64,000 nt of DNA from positions 372,001-436,000 of the forward strand of contig OCMG01000003.1 of the NCBI GenBank assembly GCA_900215285.1. Reading direction: 5' to 3'. Source of the DNA: Ensifer adhaerens (GTDB lineage Bacteria; Pseudomonadota; Alphaproteobacteria; Rhizobiales; Rhizobiaceae). Positions 7,484 to 15,338 of the stretch are shown here, piece after piece. Each line of letters starts with the position of its first letter. Position 1 is the first letter of the stretch. Position numbers and translations under genes: made by a program. Under the pieces are notes generated by a model that had not been told where the DNA came from, did no database searches, and was given only the letters and a program-made list of their open reading frames with translations.

Positions 7484-8968
7484 ATGCCTAAATTGCAACG
7501 TCACGATTATTACGATGTCGCGCGCGACATGAACTGGGACTTCACCTATGTCTCGGACAGGGAAGTGTTTCCCGAAGAACTGTCCAAGAGCTTCGGCATC
7601 GAGAACACCAAGTGGTGGGGCTGGGATGAGCCTTACAAGCTGACCTACCGCGAATATGTCCACAACCAGGCCGGCAAGGACGCGGGCATCTATTCGATCC
7701 GCTCGACGATCGCCCGCTCCGACATGTATGACAAGCTGGACGAGGGCTGGAAGTCGGCGGTGAAAGCCCATTACGGCGCGATCCCGGTTCCGGAATATCT
7801 CGCCTCCATCGGCGAGGCCCGCATGGCCCGCTTCGGGCGCGCTGCGGCCTGGCGCAACATGGCGAGCTTCGGCACGCTGGACGAATGCCGCCACGGCCAG
7901 GCGCAGATCTATTTCCCCTATTGCCTGACCGACAAGGACCCGCAGATGGACTGGGCCCACAAGACGGTCCACACCAATGAATGGGCCGCCATTGCCGCGC
8001 GCAGCCTGTTCGACGACATGTTCACCGCCAATGACGCCGTCTCGACCGCCATCCAGCTGACCTTCACCTTCGAGACCGGCTTTACCAACCTGCAATTCCT
8101 CGGCATGTCAGCGGATGCGCTGCATGTCGGCGATATCGAATTCGGCGCGCTGATCTCCTCGATCCAGACCGACGAGGCGCGCCATTCGCAACAGGGCGAG
8201 CCGACGCTGAAGATCCTGATCGAAAACGGCAAGAAGGCCGAGGCGCAGAAACTGGTCGACCAGATGTTCTGGCGCTCCTGGCGCATCTTCGGTCTGCTCA
8301 CCGGCTTCTCGATGGACTATTACACGCCGCTGGAACACCGGACCATGAGCTTCAAGGAGTTCATGACCGAGTGGATCTGCCGCCAGTTCGTCGATCAGTT
8401 CAAGGATCTCGGCATGGATCTTCCCTGGTATTGGGAAGAGCATTTCCTGCCGGAACTCGAATGGTATCACCATGCTCAGCATCTCGGCGTCTGGTTCTGG
8501 CGTCCGACCGTCTGGTGGAACCCGGATGCCGGCGTCTCCGCCGACGAGCGCGACTGGCTTGAGATGAAATATCCGGGCTGGAACGACCGCTTCGGCAAAT
8601 ATTGGGACGTCATCACCGAAAACGTCCGCGCCGGCCGGATCGAGAAGACCTATCCCGAAACCCTGCCGATGGTCTGCAATTGCTGCCAGCTGCCGGTCAC
8701 CGGCCGCTCGGTCGGCAAGAAGCCCTTCATGCTCAATTACAAGGGCCGCCGGGTGACCTTCTGTTCGGAAGGCTGCGAATGGGTCTGGAAGAGCCAGCCG
8801 GAACGCTACGACACGCATCTCTCCGTTGTCGATCGTTTCCTGGCCGGCCATATCCAGCCGCCGAACCTCGAAGGTGCACTCAAATACATGAGCATCACGC
8901 CGGAGGTCGCCGGCAATGATGCCGACAATTATGCCTGGGCGCGGCAGATGCGCATGGCGGCTGAGTAA
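7484..8968 (+). CDS. tmoA-like: Diiron monooxygenase hydroxylase alpha subunit (toluene/alkene monooxygenase family)
   Basis: 494 aa; ATG chosen 8 bases after GGAGG and matching the start of TmoA (500 aa). The two E-x2-H motifs and the other iron ligands fall at the TmoA positions: E104, E134, H137 (DECRH), E197 (FETGF), E231 and H234 (DEARH). The proton-relay Thr201 and active-site Ile100 are also present, whereas TmoA Gly103 is Pro here. The C-terminal YHS-like segment has C398, C400, C401, C427 and C431, a metal-site-like pattern absent from TmoA as I recall it. This subunit carries out O2 activation and hydroxylation or epoxidation. Its substrate (arene, alkene or isoprene) cannot be fixed from sequence. 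Confidence 0.92.
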   Translation: MPKLQRHDYYDVARDMNWDFTYVSDREVFPEELSKSFGIENTKWWGWDEPYKLTYREYVHNQAGKDAGIYSIRSTIARSDMYDKLDEGWKSAVKAHYGAIPVPEYLASIGEARMARFGRAAAWRNMASFGTLDECRHGQAQIYFPYCLTDKDPQMDWAHKTVHTNEWAAIAARSLFDDMFTANDAVSTAIQLTFTFETGFTNLQFLGMSADALHVGDIEFGALISSIQTDEARHSQQGEPTLKILIENGKKAEAQKLVDQMFWRSWRIFGLLTGFSMDYYTPLEHRTMSFKEFMTEWICRQFVDQFKDLGMDLPWYWEEHFLPELEWYHHAQHLGVWFWRPTVWWNPDAGVSADERDWLEMKYPGWNDRFGKYWDVITENVRAGRIEKTYPETLPMVCNCCQLPVTGRSVGKKPFMLNYKGRRVTFCSEGCEWVWKSQPERYDTHLSVVDRFLAGHIQPPNLEGALKYMSITPEVAGNDADNYAWARQMRMAAE

Positions 8969-9044
8969 GCCAACGCTTGCGATTGCCCCGCCGCGGGAGG
9001 TGGCGGGGCGACACGCACATCATATTTCACGGGAGGAATTTCAA

Positions 9045-9293
9045 ATGGCAATGGTCCCATTGCAGGCCGCCTTTCACGGCGATTTTCTGGTGCAGCTCAT
9101 CCCCGTCGATGACGAAGACGACATGGCGACAGTCGCCGCCAAGATCGCCCATCACGCCGTCAACCTGCGCGTGGCCGAACGCAACCTGCCGATGGCCGTC
9201 TGGTTCAACGACAGGCAGTTGCCCGCGTCGATGAAGTTCTCGGAAAGCGGCATCGGTCCCATGGATTACGTTGAGGCCGGCTATGTCGAATGA
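9045..9293 (+). CDS. tmoB-like: Monooxygenase hydroxylase gamma subunit
   Basis: 82 aa, preceded by GGGAGG. Size and position (directly after alpha, before the Rieske gene) match TmoB (~84 aa), the small structural subunit of the (alpha-beta-gamma)2 hydroxylase. It begins MAMVPLQAAFHGDFLVQLI and has the family's ubiquitin-like small-domain character. It overlaps the next gene by 11 bases, indicating coupled translation. Confidence 0.88.
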   Translation: MAMVPLQAAFHGDFLVQLIPVDDEDDMATVAAKIAHHAVNLRVAERNLPMAVWFNDRQLPASMKFSESGIGPMDYVEAGYVE

Positions 9294-9657
9294 CGATCTG
9301 AACTGGGTGAAAGCCACGACGCTGGACGACCTCTGGGAAGGCGATTTCGTCGATGCGGAGGTCGACGGCGAACAGGTCATCATCATCCACATGCCGGGTG
9401 GGCGCATCCGCGCCTATCAGGGCATGTGTCCGCATCAGGAGATCCTGCTGGCGGACGGCAAGATCGATTTCGATGCCAGCACGATCACCTGTTCGGCCCA
9501 CGAGTGGGAATTCAGCATGGAGACCGGCAAGGGCATCAATCCCTCCGGCTGCCGCCTGTTCCACTACGACGTCAAACTGGAGGGCGACGATGTTCTCATT
9601 GGCGTGCCGACAGACGGGCGGCTGCGCCGCCTGCGCCACGAAGCAGAAGAAGTTTAG
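9283..9657 (+). CDS. tmoC-like: Rieske-type ferredoxin of the monooxygenase
   Basis: 124 aa from an ATG inside the end of the gamma gene. Rieske [2Fe-2S] ligands are C49-x-H51 (MCPHQE) and C70-x2-H73 (CSAHEW). This protein shuttles electrons from the NADH reductase to the hydroxylase in four-component toluene, alkene and isoprene monooxygenases; three-component phenol and methane hydroxylases lack it. Its presence places the cluster in the TmoC/XamoC/IsoC class. Confidence 0.92.
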   Translation: MSNDDLNWVKATTLDDLWEGDFVDAEVDGEQVIIIHMPGGRIRAYQGMCPHQEILLADGKIDFDASTITCSAHEWEFSMETGKGINPSGCRLFHYDVKLEGDDVLIGVPTDGRLRRLRHEAEEV

Positions 9658-9666
9658 GGGGAAACC

Positions 9667-9966
9667 ATGACGCAAGAAGCCACGTTGAAACTCGTCGGTC
9701 CGATCATCCGGGGTGTAGACGACGATATCATCAACGCCGTGATCGACGCGGCGGAAGAGGATAATCCGGATCGCCAGATCTATGTCGAGGACCGCTCGGG
9801 CTATGTCCGGGTGCAGGCGGAAAAGGAATTCGTGCTCACCCAACGCACCATGGTCGAAAAACTCGGCCGGCCGTTCCGGCTGTCCGAACTGGAGCCCAGC
9901 CTTGTCTCCTTCGCCGGGCGTCTGACGACGCTGGACGACAAATGGGAATGGGCGCTGAAGGGCTGA
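9667..9966 (+). CDS. tmoD-like: Monooxygenase effector (coupling) protein
   Basis: 99 aa, the size of TmoD/MmoB-family regulators, with the expected internal DRSGYVRVQAEKEFVLT segment. The effector binds the hydroxylase and controls O2 activation and regioselectivity without carrying a cofactor. It sits in the canonical fourth position of the operon, 9 bp after the Rieske gene. Confidence 0.88.
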   Translation: MTQEATLKLVGPIIRGVDDDIINAVIDAAEEDNPDRQIYVEDRSGYVRVQAEKEFVLTQRTMVEKLGRPFRLSELEPSLVSFAGRLTTLDDKWEWALKG

Positions 9967-10042
9967 GCGCCGCTTCGTTTCAAGGATTTTCTGCATGACG
10001 CCGCTGGAGGAAGCGCGAGCATGCAAACGGGAGGATAACACT

Positions 10043-11068
10043 ATGGCAGTCGCAAAATCGCAAGGCCGGCAGCGCAAGCAGCCCTGGAGCCTCTGGACCG
10101 AACGGCGCGTGCCCTCGGAATACGAGGCCGTGACCTTCAAGTTCCACAACCACTTCCGCAATGAGCCCGCACCCTTCGAGCTCTCGGAAGACTGGAGCAT
10201 CAACGTCTTCTACCGCACCAACCGTGAAAACTCCCCGCTCGTCGCCTCTGTCGACGACTGGGAAGGCTATCGCGACGTGCGCGCCTATACCTATCGCCGC
10301 TTCGTCGAGGAGCAAAAGGATCGCGAGGTCTATTGCGACAACCTGATCGACGAGTTCGAGGCGCGCGGCCATTACGAGAAGCTGAGCCCGGAATGGCTGG
10401 ACTTCCTGCGCGACTTTTATCTGCCGGTCCGTTTCCCCGGCCATGCCGGCCAGATGAGCGCCGTCTATATCGGCCAAATGGCGCCCTCCGCTTTCGTCAC
10501 CAACACCTTCTATTTCCAGATGGCGAACGAGATGCGTCGCGTCCAGCGCCAGGCCTATCTGGCGCAGGTTCTGGCCATGGATACCGGCCGGCCGGAACTC
10601 GCCGAGACCGAGCGCGCGCGGGCAACCTGGACTCGAGTGCCCGAATGGCAGGGGCTTCGCGAACTCGTTGAAAAGCAACTGATCGCCTATGACTTCACCG
10701 AAGCCTTCGCCTCGCGCCAGCTCGTGCTGAGACCGATCTTCGATCACCTGTTCAACACGGAACTCGCGCAGATCGCCGAGCGCAACGGCGATGGGTTGCT
10801 CTCCATGCTCCACGCCGATTTCCGCACCTATGACCAGAGCTATGCGGCGGAAAACACCAAGGGATTCGTCGCTTACGCAACGGCCAAGGCGGAGACGAAC
10901 CGCAGCCTCCTGAAGGACACTGCCGCCGGCTGGCAAGCGCTTGGGGAGAAGGCCGCGAAGGGCATCGCGGAAGGCTTTGCCAAGGCAGCTGGCGCGGACT
11001 CGGCCGAGGACATCGCCCGCCGCACCATAGATGCGCAGCAGAAATTGCTGGCCGATTGTGGCCTCTGA
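10043..11068 (+). CDS. tmoE-like: Monooxygenase hydroxylase beta subunit
   Basis: 341 aa; ATG chosen behind GGGAGG. It has the ferritin-like fold of the alpha subunit without iron ligands, as expected for TmoE (~327 aa). Typical motifs are PWSLWTERRVPSEYE at the N-terminus and FPGHAGQM, NTFYFQMANEMRR in the helical core. It scaffolds the hydroxylase and is catalytically silent. The C-terminal ~20 residues are extended relative to TmoE. Confidence 0.9.
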   Translation: MAVAKSQGRQRKQPWSLWTERRVPSEYEAVTFKFHNHFRNEPAPFELSEDWSINVFYRTNRENSPLVASVDDWEGYRDVRAYTYRRFVEEQKDREVYCDNLIDEFEARGHYEKLSPEWLDFLRDFYLPVRFPGHAGQMSAVYIGQMAPSAFVTNTFYFQMANEMRRVQRQAYLAQVLAMDTGRPELAETERARATWTRVPEWQGLRELVEKQLIAYDFTEAFASRQLVLRPIFDHLFNTELAQIAERNGDGLLSMLHADFRTYDQSYAAENTKGFVAYATAKAETNRSLLKDTAAGWQALGEKAAKGIAEGFAKAAGADSAEDIARRTIDAQQKLLADCGL

Positions 11069-11075
11069 GGATCAA

Positions 11076-11098
11076 GGGCCGGCGCGCTGCGCCGGCCC
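11076..11098 (+). other. Intercistronic GC-rich hairpin between beta subunit and reductase genes
   Basis: A perfect 10-bp stem GGGCCGGCGC/GCGCCGGCCC with a 3-base loop, 8 bases after the beta-subunit stop and without a T-tract. It resembles the hairpin at 2086-2106 and may set the subunit-to-reductase ratio. Confidence 0.55.
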
Positions 11099-11121
11099 GT
11101 CATCTCATCTCGGATAGAGCC

Positions 11122-12111
11122 ATGACATTTCATGTGACCATAGAGCCGGATGGCCGGCACTTCGATACGTTATCCGGCGAAACATTGCTGGAGGCGGCGC
11201 GGCGTAATGGTGTCGCGCTGCCGTACGAATGCGGCTGGGGCCATTGCGGAAGCTGCAAGGTGACGGTGGTCGAGGGCCAGACGGACCTCATGTTTCCCGC
11301 CGCTCCGGCTTTGACGCCGCGAGACCAGAAGCTCAACCGCACGGTTGCCTGTCAGGCGATGGCCTGCAGCGATCTCGTCATCAAGCTTTCTCCGGGCGAG
11401 CCGCAGCCGCCGGCCATTCCCGCCCGCAGGCAGGAGGCGGAGCTGATCGCCGTCGAAGAGCTTGCGCCGGAGATCCGCCGTTTCACCTTGCGTCCGGAAG
11501 GTGGGGCGGATTTCCTGCCAGGCCAATATGCGATCCTGCATCTCGGCGAGCGGCTGCGTCGGGCCTATTCCATGTGCAACCTTCCCGACGGGGAGACCTT
11601 GCAGGTCATCTCGAAGCGCTATCCCGGCGGGGCGGGCTCGAATGCGCTGGCGGAGCTTCGCCCCGGCGACCGGCTGGTGCTGGAAGCCCCATTCGGCACA
11701 TGCACGCTGAAGCCGCGCCCCGGCCGCAAGATCTTCATCGCCGGCGGCACCGGCATCTCGCCGATCCTGTCGCTGGTGCGGCAGGCGGCGCGTGACAAGG
11801 TGGACTTTGCCGCGCCCGTCGATGTGGTCTATTGCGCGCGGCGGGCCGTCGATCTCGCTGCCGGCGACGAGCTGGAAGAGGCGGTCGCGCGCGTTCCAGG
11901 CTCTTTTTACATTCCCTGTGTCGAGGAGGAGACCAGCATGCCGGGCCATGCGATCGGCCGTGCCCTCGATGTGCTGGCCTCGCTCGCCTACGATCCAGCG
12001 GCGACCGAATTCTACGTCGCCGGCCCGCCGGTCATGGTCAATGCGGTGAAATCCTATCTGAAGGAGGCGGGCGTTGCGATCACCCGCATTCACTATGACA
12101 GCTTTGGCTAG
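11122..12111 (+). CDS. tmoF-like: NADH reductase of the monooxygenase ([2Fe-2S] + FAD)
   Basis: 329 aa, TmoF length. The N-terminal plant-type ferredoxin domain has C37, C42, C45 (ECGWGHCGSC) and C77. It is followed by an FNR-type FAD domain with RAYSMCN and an NAD domain with GGTGISPILS. It delivers electrons from NADH to the Rieske protein. It ends the canonical six-gene set; the next gene starts 17 bases inside its end. Confidence 0.93.
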   Translation: MTFHVTIEPDGRHFDTLSGETLLEAARRNGVALPYECGWGHCGSCKVTVVEGQTDLMFPAAPALTPRDQKLNRTVACQAMACSDLVIKLSPGEPQPPAIPARRQEAELIAVEELAPEIRRFTLRPEGGADFLPGQYAILHLGERLRRAYSMCNLPDGETLQVISKRYPGGAGSNALAELRPGDRLVLEAPFGTCTLKPRPGRKIFIAGGTGISPILSLVRQAARDKVDFAAPVDVVYCARRAVDLAAGDELEEAVARVPGSFYIPCVEEETSMPGHAIGRALDVLASLAYDPAATEFYVAGPPVMVNAVKSYLKEAGVAITRIHYDSFG

Positions 12112-12646
12112 ACGCACGCCCGCCGATCTCCCCATCTGGATGCTGGCGCCCAGCCTGCGCCGGCTCGCGCACAGGACTGCGCCGCGGCCAAGGCTTTCGC
12201 CGAAATGGCCGTGTCTTCAGGAGGAGGCACAAGCCCCGCCCGAGATCATCGACGCCCTGGCCGACGCGATCGGCAAACTCCCCGGCGTCATTCCGGCTGA
12301 CACGCCGCTCAACGCGGCCGGTCTCGGCTTCGGCCTTGAGGCGGATCTTGCGCGCGGTCAGCCGGAAGCCTTCGTCAGTGCTCCCTGCTGGGTCAATCTG
12401 CGGCCGGACGGCTCGATGCATCTGGGCCTAAGGCCCGAATGGGCACAGAAGGTTGTCAATCACGGTTGGGCGACGATCCATCCCTTTGCCCGTTATATGG
12501 CTGGCGCCGTGCCGCCGCAAAGCCTCGTCGTCTTCGCCCCGCAAAATCGCGCCGAACTCTCTGTCGCGCTCCGCATCGCACAGGCCGCGCACGGCTATGC
12601 TATGGGCCGTATCGGCGAAGTCGTCCTGCCGGATACGCGGTGGTAA
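12095..12646 (+). CDS. DUF5519-like (luciferase-fold) protein of unknown function
   Basis: 183 aa from an ATG overlapping the reductase gene, so part of the monooxygenase operon. The central and C-terminal part (LRPDGSMHLGLRPEWAQ, GWATIHPFARYM, VVFAPQNRAELSVALRIAQ) fits the small luciferase-like DUF5519 pattern: a strand with a DGSxHL motif, a conserved His, then a terminal helix. No catalytic motif is visible. It is not a standard component of toluene monooxygenases; a role in assembly or in handling the product is conceivable but unsupported. Confidence 0.5.
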   Translation: MTALARRTPADLPIWMLAPSLRRLAHRTAPRPRLSPKWPCLQEEAQAPPEIIDALADAIGKLPGVIPADTPLNAAGLGFGLEADLARGQPEAFVSAPCWVNLRPDGSMHLGLRPEWAQKVVNHGWATIHPFARYMAGAVPPQSLVVFAPQNRAELSVALRIAQAAHGYAMGRIGEVVLPDTRW

Positions 12647-12649
12647 GCG

Positions 12650-13105
12650 ATGGAGACGGACGCCTGCCTTGCGAGCGCCACCATGGAAACCGATCAGACC
12701 GCACCCGCGCGGACCTTCACGATCCAGCTCGAGCGTCCCGATGGATCATGGACCTTTGAGGCTCCATCGGACGAATATCTTCTCTACGCCCTGATCGATC
12801 ACGGCATAGAGAGCCCTTTCATCTGCGAACAGGGCTGGTGTCTTGCCTGCGCCGCCAAACTCGTCTCGGGCGTTGTCGATGACTGCGATGCCCTGACCCG
12901 CTATCCGGAAGACAGGGAGGGAGGCTTCCTGCTTCTCTGCTCCGCCCTCCCGCGGAGCGACCTCGTTCTTGTCCAGGACATTCGCGAAACTCGTCGCGAG
13001 ATGACCCAGCATCGCATCGGCCTCAACCAGCTCGCCCGCGCGTATCCGCCAGGTCAACGCGCGGGGTTCAGAAGAGGCCGACGAAAGCCACCCGCCGAAG
13101 CCTGA
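12650..13105 (+). CDS. Additional plant-type [2Fe-2S] ferredoxin
   Basis: 151 aa (alternative ATG at 12683). Cysteines C59, C64, C67 (CEQGWCLAC) and C97 form a CX4CX2CX29C plant-type cluster site. The C-terminal ~35 residues are basic (RRGRRKPP) and lie outside the ferredoxin domain. Three bases after the DUF5519-like gene, it is the last gene of the operon. It is a fourth iron-sulfur carrier in this 13-kb island. In phenol and toluene clusters a plant-type ferredoxin often reactivates the extradiol dioxygenase (XylT-like), which may apply here. Confidence 0.82.
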   Translation: METDACLASATMETDQTAPARTFTIQLERPDGSWTFEAPSDEYLLYALIDHGIESPFICEQGWCLACAAKLVSGVVDDCDALTRYPEDREGGFLLLCSALPRSDLVLVQDIRETRREMTQHRIGLNQLARAYPPGQRAGFRRGRRKPPAEA

Positions 13106-13165
13106 TTTCCGCGCCTATGCGTCATGTGACGGGGAAGACGACATTGGTTTCCTGCTTCGCTTGGG

Positions 13166-13720
13166 ATGCAGGAGCTAAGCTATGGCGCGCAGACCCTTTT
13201 GATCCCGATGATAGAAAGCAGGGACGCTGCTGAAACCATGGTTCGCGCCATCCACTATCCGCCCCACGGCGTGCGTGGTGTGGGTGCCGCCCTGGAGCGC
13301 GCCTCTCGCTTCAACCGCATCCCTGACTATCTGCAGACAGCCAACGACGAAATTTGTCTCCTGCTGCAAATCGAAAGCAGGCCAGGCTTGGCCGCGCTGG
13401 ATGACATTGCATCGGTCGAGGGCGTCGACGGTGTCTTCATCGGGCCGGCCGACCTCGCTGCCGACATGGGCTATCTCGGAAAACCCGGTGCTCCGGAAGT
13501 TCAGGCCGCAGTGGAAAAGGCCATCGCGCGTATCCTCTCGCACGGGAACGCCGCAGGAATCCCGACGGCGGACCTCACACTGGCCGGCCGCTATGTCGAT
13601 CTGGGTGCGACATTCGTGGCCATTGGCAATGACCTGACCTTGTTCGCCAATGCGACGACGAAGCTGCTCAACGACTTTAACGCCCGCTCCCGGCAATCCA
13701 ATCCGCTCCGGCAGGAAATG
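13166..13720 (+). pseudogene. Truncated HpaI-type 2-oxo-acid aldolase
   Basis: The reading frame opens in the middle of the HpcH/HpaI fold: [13 protein letters not shown] corresponds to about residue 85 of 262-aa HpaI, so the N-terminal third is missing. [20 protein letters not shown] and [16 protein letters not shown] (substrate/metal-site region) are well kept. The frame runs past the normal end to 13789 into unrelated sequence. HpaI splits 4-hydroxy-2-oxoheptanedioate in homoprotocatechuate degradation. Without the first beta-strands it should not be functional. Confidence 0.75.
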
Positions 13721-13821
13721 TCTACTGACACGCAAGCCGTTGGCCTGCCCTTGCGGAGCGGGGCGAGCCGGCACATCCGTGTGCCATAGACACGGGCGAG
13801 ACGGCTCCAAGATTGTGCGCT

Positions 13822-14062
13822 TTCGAGTGACCGTCATGCAGGCGTCGAAAAGGCATTTGCCGAGCGCTTCCCCGGCATGTCTGCCCGCGTTCTCACCGAC
13901 CTCAGCAAGTATCATGACGCCCGCATCGACCTGCAGCTGCAGAAAGTTCGTCTCGAAGCCGATGTCGCGATCCTCCAGACCCTTCACGACTTCGACCGTT
14001 GGAAGGAAGAAGGACAGCTTCTCGCCTACAAGTCGGTCGACTGGGATGCCGTGCTGCCACAG
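13822..14062 (+). pseudogene. Fragment of an ABC transporter solute-binding protein
   Basis: About 80 codons readable in one frame: AGVEKAFAERFPGMSARV, then DLSKYHDARIDLQLQ, then DVAILQTLHDFDRWKEEG. This is the N-terminal lobe of an extracellular solute-binding protein of the iron/organic-acid (type 1) group. No start with signal peptide and no C-terminal two-thirds remain. It is fused on the left to the aldolase remnant and on the right to a LysR remnant. Confidence 0.65.
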
Positions 14063-14409
14063 CACGCGGACCACCCGCCGCTTCGAGCCGATAGAGGCTG
14101 GGCGGTTGTTGCATGCCCGAGCGGTCGTTATCCTGCGCGAAGCCAAGAATGCCTTTGACGAGGTGTCCAAAGTGACGGCCACCCCGAACGGGATCCTGAG
14201 GATCGCCGCGCCGAACGACTTCGGCACTTTGACGATTGCCGGATTTTCTGGCCGCCGAGCGGCTGGAAAGCGGCGCGCTCGTCGAGGCCCTGCCCGACTG
14301 GTCCCGCCCGTCGGGCGGCATATACGCGGTTTCTCCGGCAGCCTGGTTTCGCCCGGCAAATGTCACCGCCTTCGTCGCCATGCCGGCAGCCGAGATGAGG
14401 CTCATGTAG
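14055..14409 (+). pseudogene. Fragmented LysR-family regulator
   Basis: In one frame FEPIEAGRLLHARAVVILRE and GILRIAAPNDFG match the end of the LysR HTH/linker helix and the first strand of the effector domain. After ~14248 the frame changes, and ESGALVEALPDWSRPSG and FRPANVTAFVA match the C-terminal end of LysR proteins, with a stop at 14407-14409. The HTH (first ~48 residues) and about 130 central residues are deleted. It may be the ruined regulator of a neighbouring catabolic operon. Confidence 0.65.
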
Positions 14410-14459
14410 AGCCGCGCCCCGGCCAGCCATCAATGTGAAAGACGACTTGTGACGTCGAC

Positions 14460-15302
14460 CTACTCGTCGACAATCGTATTTCGAAGCACACCCAGCCGAT
14501 CGATCTCCACTTCGACAACATCACCCGGCTTCATCCACAGAGGAGGCGTGCGCTTCGCGCCCACGCCGCCCGGTGTTCCGCTGACGATGACATCGCCCGC
14601 TTCGAGGCGGGTGAAGCTGGAGCAGTATTCGATCTGATGCGCGATATCGAAAATCATCTGGCCGAATGTCGCATCCTGGACGATCTGACCGTTGAGGCGG
14701 GTCTGCAGGCGCAGGTCCGGCAAGGGTCCAAGTTCGTCCGCTGTCATCATCCAGGGGCCGAAGGCGCCTGTATCGGGGAAATTCTTGCCCGGTGTGAACT
14801 GATGCGTGTGGTACTGGAAGTCACGGATGCTGCCATCATTGTAGCATGCATAGCCGGCGACATGCTCCATCGCCGCATCGCGCGAGATGTAACGTCCCGG
14901 CTTGCCGATGATGACAGCCAGTTCGCCCTCGTAGTCGAGATGAGTCGATACTTTCGGACGCACGATGGGGGCAAGATGACCGATCTGGCTATTTGCGTAG
15001 CGCCCGAAAATGGTGGGATGCTGGACCTCCGAGCGGCCGGTCTCCTTGCGGTGCATTTCGTAGTTCAGGCCGACGCAGATGATCTTGTCCGGGTTCGGAA
15101 TGACGGGCAGCCATTCGACCTCGGCGATCGGTGTTTTTGTAGCCGAGGCCACCGCCTCCGCAACGCCTGCCAGCCCTTCCGTCACCGCAGCCTTCAGATC
15201 GACATGGCGAGACGCCAGCACGGCCCCGACATCATGAAAGTCATCCCCCTGGATGACGCCCCATGTGGTGCGGCCCGCGAGCTTGACGGTGGAAAGTCTC
15301 AT
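14460..15302 (-). CDS. Fumarylacetoacetate hydrolase family protein
   Basis: 280 aa behind AAGGAGA. Shows FAH metal-site motifs: CVGLNYEMHRKE, then DYEGELAVIIGK (E-x-E), then the GYACYNDGSIRDFQ loop and the VSGTPGGVG end motif. Members hydrolyse or tautomerise C-C bonds of ring-cleavage products (fumarylpyruvate, 2-oxohept-3-enedioate, acylpyruvates). It is the last gene of the leftward aromatic operon, downstream of an extradiol dioxygenase and flavin hydroxylase, which suggests hydrolysis of the ring-cleavage product. Exact substrate unknown. Confidence 0.87.
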   Translation of the reverse strand: MRLSTVKLAGRTTWGVIQGDDFHDVGAVLASRHVDLKAAVTEGLAGVAEAVASATKTPIAEVEWLPVIPNPDKIICVGLNYEMHRKETGRSEVQHPTIFGRYANSQIGHLAPIVRPKVSTHLDYEGELAVIIGKPGRYISRDAAMEHVAGYACYNDGSIRDFQYHTHQFTPGKNFPDTGAFGPWMMTADELGPLPDLRLQTRLNGQIVQDATFGQMIFDIAHQIEYCSSFTRLEAGDVIVSGTPGGVGAKRTPPLWMKPGDVVEVEIDRLGVLRNTIVDE

Positions 15303-15338
15303 GTCATTCTCCTTTATCGAATGAGTGCGGAGACGCGT

